Part shown: positions 37,679-48,659 of the stretch, one piece after another
How positions within the stretch are numbered: the first letter of the stretch is position 1
How the letters are laid out: every line of letters begins with the position of its first letter
DNA from: Tetrapyrgos nigripes
Lineage: Eukaryota; Basidiomycota; Agaricomycetes; Agaricales; Campanellaceae
DNA: 64,000 nt
Reading direction: 5' to 3'
NCBI GenBank assembly: GCA_013368315.1
Contig: JAACJM010000098.1
Location: 62,001 to 126,000 of the forward strand
Program-made: the position numbers and the translations under genes
The notes under the pieces: model-generated
The model's database searches: none
Seen by the model: only the letters and a program-made list of their open reading frames with translations
Told to the model about the DNA's origin: nothing

Positions 37679-40247
37679 ATGCCCCTGTTCTTCAAGCGCA
37701 AGTCTCCGCGTACTCAGTCCACTCCTCCAGCTCCTCCTGTCAAGATCAGAACTTTCGACAACATAAAGAACGTAGCTCTCCACGGCAACCAGCTCAGGAC
37801 TGTTGGAAGGGATCTACATGAAGTTAACAATTACTACTGCGCGGGACCTGACCACTGTCGACACATTCCCAACTGTGCTTTGCAGGATCCGGGATCAGGG
37901 TTTAGACAGGGGAGCGTTAGAAGCAATGAACAATCACCATTAGTGTCACGGTGGAATCCCGGCAAGATAGTGAGTAACTTAACAAACTACTCTTCCTCCA
38001 GGATGTCACTGATCATTGTCCAGCGCGTAGTGACTCTAAGTGAAATAGAACTGGTGGATGAACTCCATCGCCGAAAGCACTACCGAGTGCATTCTGGCAA
38101 GCTTGACCACCGCTCTATCGTCGTGAAGGTGTTCCAGGGACGCAAGGCTCAGGAAGTGTGTACCACACTACTGTGCGTCTAGATCTTTCACTCAATGGAG
38201 CTTTTTTCGTTTCCAGACATTCCGCAGGACAGTTGCAATAAACGAGCTTATACTGTGCGTATCCCAGTGAAACCTCAGGGAACTAACTGACCAGTATTCT
38301 TAGCCATCCCAATGTGCTACGTATGAAGGCAATTTCTTCTGCATTGTGTCAAGTACCGTTCATAGTTTATGACAGCGGTTGGTATCCCGAGTCGTCTATA
38401 CTCCAATCAATGTATATCGCTAATGCAAATTTTCATGCCAGCTTGTGAAAAGGGTTGTGTGGAATATCAGATAATGTCTGCGCTTTCGGAGAGCGCTGAT
38501 CGCAGCATTCGCTTAGGATTTCAAATTGTGAGCTCATCTCGTCAGGCTCGAGCCGATTTCTAACAAAATCACTTCCAGGTCGGTGACCTATCGGTAAAGC
38601 ACGGGCTCTGATTCGTTTGGTGAATTACGCCTGACTACGATCAATAGGCCGGACTCGATTACCTTCTTACCAGCGGGATGCCAATTCGAGATATCCGAGA
38701 AGAGGTTTTATCCAGTCAAATTCGTAGTTGTCTCATCCAGAGCTCATGTGCACCTGTCAGGTCCTGGAGATTTACATCACTGAAGACGATAGGGTGAAGA
38801 TTGGCGTTAACGACTTTGAACTTCAAGGTGCATCGCATGAAAATTATGAGCTCAACTTGGACGATGAAGACATCCTCTGGGACGTTTTTAATCGCCTATG
38901 TGAGAAGGTATGTTGACCTCCATTCCAGCGCTACCTCTGTCAATTCCTATGGAACAGACATTTAAGAAGGGTAATCGTATCCTGTATGGTGAGTCTGCCG
39001 TGACTCCGAGTATCCTGAAGTACATAGCTGACTTCTCGACGTCGCTGGTGCAGAAGCAGAAGTCCAGTTTCCTAATGCGCTGAAAATGGACCCTACGGTC
39101 AAGGAGGACGCCGCCTCTCCCTCTGGCAGCTCAACTTCATCAAATCTCCCGTTTGCACCAACCGAGTCTGCAGTAGCTCCTTGTCGGGAATTAGTTTGGA
39201 TAACAAGTAGTCGAGGCTCAACCACTTTAGATTCTGTTGCGCGACAATATACAAATCGCCTCCACATACACCACCTAAACGAAACGAGTCTATTATCTCG
39301 CCGGTTTCAGGTCACAAGGAAGAGCTTCCAAGTACGCCATCGGTGCCAGGGTTATAGCAAAGAAGAAATCACCCTGACTTGTAGTATCAAAAACAACGCT
39401 ATCGTTGCGCATACGATACCGAGTCCTGGCGAGATGTGTCCTGTGTGTGGGTCAGTCGTGGAAGAGGAAGGGACGTTCCGTTGTGTGTGCTGGCAAGCTG
39501 GTATGTACCCTGATCATTGTACTGAAGGTTCTTTGACTCAGCAAAACTTTTGTACAAGATGATGGGGTCTCCCCAAGCATTCAATGCACACGGTGCTTTG
39601 TATGGCAGCACAAGGCCTGTGTAACGGCGAGACCTCTGCAGTCTCGTTTTGTGTGTTCTGATTGCGAAAGCAGGAAGAATGGTAAGAAGAGAGGGCAAGT
39701 CTACAAATGCGAAAGTTGTTCCAAGGTGTGTAGCTTTCCACTGTATTTGTTTCCATATTACTGACCTTTTCCCATCCTGCAGATCTACCGACACCCTTCT
39801 TGCCTCATCAAACATCGTTGGGAGCACACTCCACGTTGGCGCGAGTCCTCCAAATACGTACTCAGCAAGCACCAACAAGTCCAGCTTCTCGAAGCTGCCG
39901 CTATTCTTTCCCATCTCACCCCAGATTCTGCTACCGGCACCAGTCTTCCCGAAGATCGAAGCCTTTGGCCAAGTTTCCTCAGTGGTGGGGCTCTTCCAGC
40001 TCCAGAGGTTACTACTTTCAGCATTGGTGTCGCCGCTTCCTATGGCGCAGCGCAGTCTCAGTCTAGAAGCTCATACGCCCCTTTGCATCCTTCGTCCAGA
40101 TATGTACGGACGAGTAGTCTTCTCGGGTCCAAATCCACCTCGTCCATAGCACCTTCTGCTGCATCTGATCGTGCACCCTCAGCCGGTCCTCGTTTCCATG
40201 ATTACACTGTAACAGGTGGACAAAACGTCACTGTGACTCAAGCATGA
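37679..40247 (+). CDS. Pseudokinase / PHD-like / C2H2 zinc-finger protein, 667 aa
   Basis: Eleven exons join in phase: 37679-38155, 38217-38254, 38304-38377, 38442-38527, 38579-38593, 38648-38704, 38761-38907, 38958-38988, 39054-39500, 39559-39725 and 39783-40247. The first half is kinase-like: RVHSGKL, the Lys-bearing IVVKVFQG, LILHPNVLRMK and AGLDYLL. The HRD position reads IRD and the DFG position reads NDFE, so it is probably a pseudokinase. Exon 9 has a Ser/Pro-rich linker and CPVCG. Exon 10 has a PHD-like pattern (IQCTRC, WQHKAC, FVCSDC). Exons 10-11 form a canonical C2H2 finger, C-x2-C-x12-H-x3-H, split by an intron. The stop at 40245 may be premature, because the same frame continues downstream with plausible sequence. 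Confidence 0.75.
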
Positions 40248-40930
40248 CCAGGGTGAACAGGAATAGGTGTGGAAGCTAGACCCGGCGAAGCGTCCATCAT
40301 CAACTTGAACAGCCCTGGACGAACTCAGTCTCAGAATGATGTCGTCGGTCAGGGTATCTCATTCACAGGGATGGTTATTGGATATGGTATTCATGCCCAG
40401 CAAGGAAGGAAGCCATCCCAGTGGATCAAGGTATGGATGTACTAGTCCCATCCTTGCCCCTTTCGTGATCTCGGTCCTTCTTTGCCATACTACCATCCTC
40501 GTGTGGGCGATCTTATCGCGACTCGATGCCTATCAGGACCACCCGTTCCTCCACTAGATCCAGGTCGAAGAGTATCACGAAATATCGCAGAGCCTACACA
40601 CTATCTTCATATGGCAACACTACCGCTGCTTCTTTCCCATTCACGACGAATAGCAATTCGTTTGCACCCGGCTCGTGTACATACTTTTACCGGCACCTGT
40701 GTCGTTGTCCAGGAGCTCGTTGAGAAGTGGAAGTGTGGGCGGTTGAAATGACAAAGGTCGTGATTCCGATGTTGAGCTGGATGACGAATAGGATGAAGAA
40801 GCTAAAAGATATAATGATGGCGATTTTGAGGACGAGGACGTCAACGGCAGACAGTATGTTGCTTATGCCGTGGGCTCCAAGGGTACCAGGCGATGTCCAA
40901 TGGCTTTGACGGGTACGGCTCCGAGCATGA
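40248..40930 (+). other. Likely former C-terminus of the zinc-finger gene
   Basis: Directly after the TGA at 40245 the same frame meets a second TGA six bases on, then stays open for about 55 codons (GVEARPGEASIINLN; GISFTGMVIGYGIHAQQ). Further on, an acidic piece (DVELDDE-stop-DEEAKRYNDGD, then GRQYVAYAVGSKG) can be read to about 40930. This looks like coding sequence lost to nonsense mutations, but homologues are needed to confirm it. Confidence 0.5.
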
Positions 40931-41784
40931 AATCGAAACGTACATATAAGCTAGGTTGATTCGGATAAAGTTGGAAGGCAAATGAAATGACTGTCTGAGA
41001 TTATTGTTGTGATGAAAGGAGAGACATGGTATTCAGATTACAGTAAGAGTACTGATATCATTGGAGAGGATGAGAAGAAGACTTTCGTGTCTGGTTGTAG
41101 CAATAAGCATTGAGCATGTCAAGTCAGAAAAACAATCAGAGTTTAGAACGCACCTATTCGCTTCTTCTCTCTCCAATGAGTCGTGTCAATATCCGGTGCG
41201 CCAAAATCATCACGCTTAGGAGCTAGGAGCATCATCAGTTCCTTGGATTCGAGAGCATTTGGATTTCATGAAGGAATTAGAGAGAAACCCGCCGAAGATT
41301 TGCATTTTGCGCGACGCGTCTCAGCAGATGCCATTCCTTGCAGTGGGACTTGTCCAGATCCCTTCAGTAGCGGGTACTGCACCAATTAAGGTACGCTGAC
41401 AATGCACGAAGTGAAAGTATGAGGGAGAGATACTTAGATACGCGTGAAGGACTCCGAAGTTCTGATCATGAGTAAGCGCGGTCAAATTTGTTCTTCTCTT
41501 TCCGAGTCGTTCGTCTCAACTTATCTGCAGCAAATATGTAGCCTCAACTCACCCAAAATCCACCATCCTATCCGACGCACAGCCTCGAATCTTGTCACAG
41601 CATGCTACACAGCGAACAGTAAGGCGTGCGTAGACGTATCCTGTCAAACTGCTGTATGTACTTACGCGCCTATCAATGATAAAAAGGCGAAGCTACAACT
41701 TGTGGGAAGGAGTACATCAAGAACACTTATTATGGCGGTCTCCTTAAACCCTTTGTCTCTTCCCTCGACATTCCGATCCACGAC
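40931..41784. other. Inverted spacer copy and RING-F leader
   Basis: 40931-41140 shows nothing recognisable. 41150-41400 is an inverted copy of the spacer near 28700 and 32700. 41460-41660 is the plus-strand RING leader ending in CTGTATGTACTTA. This is the inner edge of the right-hand array. Confidence 0.55.
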
Positions 41785-43578
41785 ATGGACCAGAACACTT
41801 CAACTATCGCAGAACTACGCGCCGAACAAGTTGACCAGATTTTGGACAACGTATCCAGGCCTTCATACTACCGCCTAGCATCACTGGACGCTTCTGATGC
41901 AGATTCATTGTCATCGTCTCCGCTCCCTCATCAATTGCAATGGGCAGTGGAGAGTGTGAAGGAATTAGTCAACAAGCTAGAGCCAGAGCAACTCGTTGTT
42001 GTACTACCGAGGATTAGGAAGCTGATAGATTTGGGACGCGCTAATCAAACAAATGTTCTTGGGCCGGGTCTCCGGGAATTTGACGAGTTTGGGCAACTCT
42101 TGAGCAGACTAGTGACTGCTAAAGAGAGAAGAAGTGAGGCCTCATTAACTATGTTGTTCAGGCGTTTACTAATATTATCTTTGCTTGTCTTTCATTATTA
42201 TCACTTTTTCCAGGTAAAATACCACTTGTTCGTTATCTGCCATGGATCTCTGACCTTGCACCTTCTGAATTCAATGGACCTGCTCCACCTGAATGGCTGG
42301 CAATGTTAGTACATCCTCCCAAAGCTACCACCTCGTCTGACGTCCCGTCTAGGTTTGTACATTCAGACGTACCATCTGTTTGCATTGAAGACCATAACGC
42401 ATGCTGTAATATCTGTCTGGAAGATTTTGTAGAACCAGCATTAGCAGCAGAGTTTCAAGTTGACGGCGGTGACTATGGGACCCAAGCGAGTCCTAAACCA
42501 TTGAGGCAGTTGAAATGTGGGCATGTTTTACACGTCAGTCTACCCTTAGCGCTTAGCTTTCACATTCAAGCTCTCACCTGTCCATCGTGATTGATCATAT
42601 CTTCAGGAAGAGTGCCTACCCATGTTTCGAAGCCATGACTATAACTCAACGTTCGAGTGCCCTGCATGCCGCACAAAAGTCTGGACTCCCCTGAAGGCTG
42701 AATTTTCGCTTCGCTCACCAAAAATTCCTCGTGACGCCGCACGTAACAATGTCTGTTTGGACCAACTGCAGACTTATACCGATTACTGGAAGAGCCTCCC
42801 ACCATGGCAGAAGATGCACGAGAATCTGTTGAACTGGGTTACCAAGTTTAGTATCAGCGAACTTGACAAGGCTGTCAAGAGCACTACTCGTGGGCATCCA
42901 GTCAACGAATACGCGTTGTCTATTTGGTCTAGTCAGACGTATAACAGATACATCTATTCCAGGATGACAGATAGCCCCGAGGGACTTGTGGATTGCCGAA
43001 CTATTGGTTCAACGACAGCGCAGTATATTAGCGCTCTCGTCTCCAAAGGGGAACATGAGGACGCAAGTAGGCAGTTAAGGATGTTTTGGGATAATTGGGG
43101 TCTGCAAGATGCGCCTCGTTTATTGACGGTGTCAGCCAAGCACGGTCGCCCAGATGAGTCCCATTGGGTGGTGCACAGGTTCTCGCTGCCTGATGGTGCT
43201 CTGACTACATATCATTTTCACTCTGAGCTTCATGCTTGTCCTGATTGTCGTCCTGTGTCATGGTGGCCTGCCATCCGGCTCGCGTGGCCTGATGCTGCCA
43301 TCTGTGCAAATCCCAGCATGCCAACGCTGATCCACCTTCACCAACCAATGGAACTGGGCGTTGATGACTCTGTTGCTGCAACTGGTATACGGAACAACAT
43401 CCTCATGGGTTTACCAGCAGAACATAGTGTGGATCTCAAATGTCTCAGAGATCTTATTGGTACTGAGGTCAAAAGTCTTCGTGAAAGATATATCTCATGG
43501 GCAAGTTATCTCTCAACATTCTTTGGTGACCTGCACGGAAGATGTGAGAGAGTTGAAGGCGATGGGCTGGGTCTCTAG
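41785..43578 (+). CDS. RING-F: RING-H2 finger protein, 530 aa, intact
   Basis: Exons 41785-42133, 42214-42304, 42353-42533 and 42607-43578 join in phase through introns of 80, 48 and 73 bp. CNIC, KCGHVLH, EECLP and CPAC complete the RING. The C-terminal domain is nearly identical to that of RING-G over the last 120 residues, indicating recent duplication or gene conversion. Its intron 2 contains an in-frame TAG, so unlike RING-C and RING-G it cannot be read through. It starts the plus-strand array that mirrors RING-C/RING-B. Confidence 0.87.
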
Positions 43579-43791
43579 ACTGTAGTACAGACTGTATTTT
43601 ATATATTAAGGAATGGCCTAAATCTGAAGCTTCTGCTTTGGACTTGCATAGAAGGACTTGATATTGAGAGGATAGAGGCAGGGCAGAGTGAAGAGATCTA
43701 TTCAAAGGCTTCTGACCCCGGGCTGGGAATGAGTCTAGCTAGCCAACTGGCCACCATGTTCAGTCTAGAAAACACCGCGTCAGACATCATA

Positions 43792-44045
43792 CACACCCAG
43801 CAGTAACCAATATTCACTCGTCAAAAGTTAGTTAGGAAAGGTCGAGCTTTCGAGCGACCAGGAAACTCGTTTGGAAACGAAAGGTTTTCGTGCTTCAGAA
43901 ATCTATCGGAAGCGGATCCGAGCCAATCGGATCGCTTGCCGAAGGCTTCGGAAATTTAAAGTTTTCGAATCCGTTTCCGAGCACCAGAGATTTGATGTTT
44001 CCCAACTAACTTCCGGCCACGGAATGTTGGTTACTACTGGGTGTG
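43792..44045. mobile_element. MITE-2, copy 2: 254-bp inverted-repeat element
   Basis: It has the same CACACCCAG termini and interior as 10557-10820, flanked by an ATA duplication (43789-43791 and 44046-44048). The empty site is near 48404 downstream of RING-G (TCATACC). It is in the same orientation as copy 1, although the duplication units around the two copies are inverted relative to each other, and it sits at a different position. The two are therefore independent insertions. Confidence 0.9.
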
Positions 44046-44048
44046 ATA

Positions 44049-44290
44049 CCAAATCCGTCTTTGCGCATGCAGAACAGGTCTCGCAGTCCGAATCGCAGTG
44101 AGGCTTTGTGTCACCACACAAAGCACGGTGCATTGAGACCCGATCGTCTTGTAAAAGGATGAGCTCGGCGGAAGGTGGTTTGGCAGAGGACCATTATGGC
44201 TAAGGTTCCACCACCACAGCGGCTGTCTCAAACCGGTGTGCTACTGCCACTTGCAGTGGGAACCTCTTCAGTGGGTGTCTCCAAGGTGAG
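44049..44290 (-). pseudogene. Zinc-finger gene fragment (copy near RING-F)
   Basis: This is the minus-strand counterpart of the PHD-like fragments at 10140 and 15780 (TTGTGTCACCACACAAAGC and the ATCATCTTG-type intron boundary), heavily degraded. It continues into F-box 5' flank. Confidence 0.5.
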
Positions 44291-44309
44291 ACATAGTCGT
44301 GTTCAAAAG

Positions 44310-45895
44310 TGCTTTGTCTAACTTGGTACAGATGCTCGCAATTGAAGATCCCTTTTCTGAAGGCTCTACCTTCCACTTCTGAAGCTTTTACCATCTTCCA
44401 ATCCATCCGAAGGATCCAGGACATCCCCAACCCCTCCCTCCAAACCAGACTCCAAAACTACAAAGTCATCCTATCCGTCGCGCCCCTCCAGAACGTTGGA
44501 GTTGTATCTTCATCAACGTCCTCGACGAATTTGAGAAGAACTACCTTTCTCTGTCTCACCGCCGTCTTAAACGACACCCACTCCTCCGTCCGAGACCCCT
44601 CCAAATGACACCCATCTCTCCGTCTTTCCGGCATCTGCTCTTATTGGTTGACCTCCAACAATACGATATTGACGTCGATGCTCGTCGTTCTAAACCCAGA
44701 CTACTTTATGTGACGGCTCTTCTCAGACTATGGTTATCCCGTTCGAGAGTTCCTTGCAGTCTCACCGTCAAAGAACTCCAAACAACGTATAAAACCACCA
44801 AGCTCTCTATTTACGAACGGATCTACGAAATCCTCAACTTACTCTGGGTGCATGCCGCTCATTGGAGCGATTTATCAGTGGTACCTGACCACAGACGCTT
44901 TCTGCATCGCTCCGAATCTACGTCGGGTCATTCTGCCTATATTCCCTCAAACTCAGGACGTACCCTCTGACCTTCCCGACGAAGATTCTGGGTTACGTCT
45001 ACCTTTTCATCAACTTACCTCTCTCCAAATAAATCGATTTTCTCCTTACAAAGCCCATTTCTACAACACCCTCCACCTCCTCCCCAACCTCCAACGCCTT
45101 ACCCTTTCTTGCCGATACACTTTTGTCCTTGAAGGTACCATCACATCCAACCTCACCACCGCAACAATCGTCGACGTCTTACAACACTAACTCTGCTTAT
45201 AGACAAATTTAACTGTGCCTTCAAGAACACTCCGAAGACGCATAGGGAGTTTAGTGTTTAGTTATCGGCTCCTGTTGTCAATTGTATGTTTGTGTCAAGT
45301 GGGATGGGATGGGGAGGCGTTTTTGGAGTTTGCCGAGGGTGAGGGTGAGGGTTTGAGGACGGGGAAGAGGATTGGGGTTGGGAGCTTCCTACTCACGAAA
45401 CTGGAACTATTAAACATCTCGATGAGGTCCGAGGGAGATCTCTTAGCTGTGTTAAGTGCTGAGGGCTATGCCGACATTGTGGCGTCTTGTACTATCGATT
45501 TTTCGTTGGGAGGTTCGGATCGCAACGGGACGACAAACATGAACACGAACACGCACACGGGACCCAGAAATCGGACGAATAGGCATAGGCACCCTTACCT
45601 TCTTCCAATATCTTATATATGACCCGCTTTCATATGAGACGGAGGCGTTGGGGGCGGGGGTACCGATGTTGGTTCCCGAGTTGAAGGGGCTACAGGTTGC
45701 GATAGATGGGAATGGGTTTTTGAAGACGTGGTTATGGAAATGATTATGCGTAGGAAGGGGAAGAAGAAGGGGGATCCGGGTGCACTGGGGAAGGGAGTCA
45801 TCTTTATCCAGGTCTTTTGGAGCTGGAATCAGGGGCGTTGGGGTGGATGGGATTAACAGAAGCCCAAGCTCAAGACCCGAGCAGCTGCACGGGTC
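44310..45895 (+). pseudogene. FB4: F-box/LRR-like gene, broken
   Basis: The F-box appears as APPERWSCIFINVLDEF near 44480 and SLRLSGICSYW near 44600. A CGA to TGA change just before SLRL and a deletion after SYW remove the second half of the box. The leucine-rich part (DLQQYDIDVDARRSKPRLLY, PNLRRVILPIFPQTQ, LTSLQINRFSPY) follows with frameshifts. The C-terminal part is at 45280-45750, and the 3'-end palindrome at 45874-45895. Confidence 0.8.
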
Positions 45896-46395
45896 TTCTT
45901 CGGTTACTAGTACACTACTCCGACTAATGATACACTCTAGATATATTTACTTACGGTAGTCTCAGTTCTACAGGTATCGCATTTAATAGAGACTTTTGAC
46001 CTCGCATCCGTGGTCAATGCTAACGATATTTACTTACTGTTAGTCTCGGTTCTGCATATGCACGCGTGAAGGTAAGTAAGTTTGTACTAGTTCTGAGTAA
46101 GCGTGGCCAATTTTGTTCCTCTCTTTCGAACCGAGTCGTTCGTCTCAATCTGTTGCAAATCTGTGGCACTCTCCCCGAAATTGCCATCCTATACGACACA
46201 CAGCCTCGAATCTCAATCATGCTACACAGTGAACAGTGAGGCATGCGCATGCCTCTTGACAGGCCTGTCAAACTGCTGTATGTACTTACACTTAGAACGA
46301 GGCTGCCTTCCTTCATTAATGATCTTGCGAAGCTACGACATTGCTGCAGTCCCCTTGAACCTCTTGTCTCTGTCCTCGACACTCCAATTCACGAC
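45896..46395 (+). other. RING-G leader module
   Basis: This is the plus-strand version of the conserved leader, ending in CAAACTGCTGTATGTACTTA near 46276 and followed by a possible leader-intron acceptor (TTGCTGCAG) near 46350. An in-frame ATG at 46243 exists, but comparison among copies favours the MDQN start. Confidence 0.6.
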
Positions 46396-48190
46396 ATGGA
46401 CCAGAACGCTTCAACCATCGCAGAACTACGTGCCGAGCAAGTTGACCAGATTTCGGACAACCTATCCAGACTTTCCTACCGGCGCCTAGCATCACTGGAC
46501 GCTTCTGCTGATACAGATTCGTCGTCATCGTCTCCGCTCCCTCATCAATTGCAATGGGTAGTGGAGAGTGTGAAGGAATTATTCAACAAGCTCGAGCCAG
46601 AGCAACTCGTTGTTGTACTACCGAGGATAAGGAAGCTGATGGATTTGGGACGCGTTAATCAAACAAATGTTCTTGGGCTGGGTCTCCAGGAATTTGACGA
46701 GTTTGGGCAACTCTTGGGCAGACTAGTGACTGCTAAAGAGAGAAGAAGTGAGGCCTCATTAACTATGTTATTCAGGCGTTTACTAATATTATCTTTGCTT
46801 GTCTTTCATTATTATCACTTTTTCCAGGTAAAATACCACTTGTTCGTTATCTGCCATGGATCTCCGACATTGCACCTTCCAAAGTCAATGGACCTGCTTC
46901 ACCTGAATGGCTGGAAATGTGAGTATATCCTGCCCAAAGCCTCCACATCGTCTGACGTCCCGTCTAGGTTTGTGCATTCAGACGTACCATCTGTTTGCAT
47001 TGAAGACCATAACGCATGCTGTAATATCTGTCTGGAAGATTTTGTAGAACCAGCACTAGCAGCAGAGTTTCAAGTTGACGGCGGTGACGATGGGACTCAA
47101 GCGAGTCCTAAACCATTGAGGCAGTTGAAATGTGGGCACATTTTACATGTCAGTCTACCCCTTTGCTTTCACATTCAAGCTCTCACCTGTCCGTCGTGAT
47201 TGATCATATCTTCAGGAAGAGTGCCTACCCATGTTTCGAAGCCATGACTATAACTCAACGTTCGAGTGCCCTGCATGCCGCACAAAAGTCTGGACTCCAG
47301 CTGACCCAAGGCAATTTTCGTTTCGCTCACCAAAAATTCCTCGTGACGCCGCACGTAACAATGTCTGTTTGGACCAACTGCAGACTTATACCGATTACTG
47401 GAAGAGCCTCTCACCATGGCAGAAGATGCACGAGAGCCTGTCGACGTGGGCTACCAAGTTGAGTATCAGCATACTTGACGAGGCTCTGAATAGCACTACT
47501 CGTGGGCATCCGGTCAACGAATACGCGTTGTCTATTTGGATTCATCAGATGTACAAGAGATACGTCTATTCCAGGATGACAGGTAGCCCCGAGGGACTTG
47601 TGGATTGCCTGACTATTGGTTCAATGACAGCGCAGTATATTAGCGCTCTCGTCTCCAAAGGGAAACATGGGGATGCAAGTAGGGAGTTAAGGAAGTTTTG
47701 GTATGGTTGGGGTCTGCAAGGTGCACCTCGTTTATTGGCGTTGTCAGCCAAGCACGGTCGCCCAGATGAGTCCCATTGGGTGGTGCACAGGTTCTCGCTA
47801 CCTGATGGTACTCTGACAACATACCATTTTCACTCTGAGCTTCATGCTTGTCCTGATTGTCGCCCTGCATCATGGTGGCCTGCCATCCGGCTCGCGTGGC
47901 CTGATGCTGCCATCTGTGCAAATCCCAGCATGCCAACACTGATCCACCTTCACCAACCAATGGAACTGGGCGTTGATGACTCTGTTGCTGCAACTGGTAT
48001 ACGGGACAACGTCCTCATGGGTTTACCGGCGGAACATAGTGTAGATCTCGAACGTCTCAGAGATCTTATTGGTACTGAGGTCAAAAGTCTTCGTGAAAGA
48101 TATATCTCATGGGCAAGTTATCTCTCAACATTCTTTGGTGACCTGCACGGAAGATGTGAGAGAGTTGAAGGCGATGGGCTGGGTCTCTAG
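46396..48190 (+). CDS. RING-G: RING-H2 finger protein, 532 aa, intact
   Basis: Exons 46396-46747, 46828-46918, 46968-47148 and 47216-48190; introns 80, 49 and 67 bp with good GTGAGT/GTCAGT donors. Residue positions of the RING-H2: C166, C169, C203, H205, H208, C211, C226 and C229, a full set of eight ligands, with intron 3 falling between H208 and the EEC motif. A second CxxC (420/423) lies in the unrecognised C-terminal domain beside ASWWPAIRLAWPD. No TM or signal peptide is present in the spliced product. Introns 1 and 2 are open in the exon 1 frame. I use it as the reference copy. Confidence 0.88.
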
Positions 48191-48659
48191 ACTGTAGTAC
48201 AGACTGTATTTTATATATTAAGGAATGGCCTAAATCTGAAGCTTCTGCTTTGGACTTGTGTAGAAGGTCTCAATATTGAGAGGATAGAGGAGATCTATTT
48301 GAAGGCTTCTGACCCTGGGCTGGGAATGAGTCTAGCTAGCCCATGTTCGGTCTAGAAAATGCCGCGTCAGACCTCAATCCAAAAATGGATAACTGGATGG
48401 TATCATACCAAATCCGTCTCTGCGCAAGCAGAACAGGTCTCAAAGTCCGAATCGGACTGAGGCTTTGTGTCACCACACAAAGCACGGTGCATTGAGACCC
48501 GATCATCTTGTAAAAGGATGAGCTCGGCGGAAGGTGGTTCAGAGGACCATTATGGCTAGGGTTCCACCACCACAGCGGTTGTCTCAAACCGGTGTGCTAC
48601 TGCCACTTGCAGTGGGAACCCCTTCGGTGGGTGTCTCCAAGGTGAGAAACAGTCGCGTC
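48191..48659 (-). pseudogene. RING-G 3' flank with zinc-finger gene fragment
   Basis: 48260-48360 and 48400-48560 are minus-strand copies of the spacer and zinc-finger fragments seen near 10140-10556, shortened by deletions. The site near 48404 is the empty counterpart of the MITE-2 insertion at 43792. Nothing here is coding. Confidence 0.5.

Noticed and set aside
46243..46395. Upstream ATG extending RING-G (and the same in RING-B at 13638) by 51 residues
   Set aside because: The extension is not shared by RING-C, RING-D or RING-E, and the conserved protein begins at MDQN.
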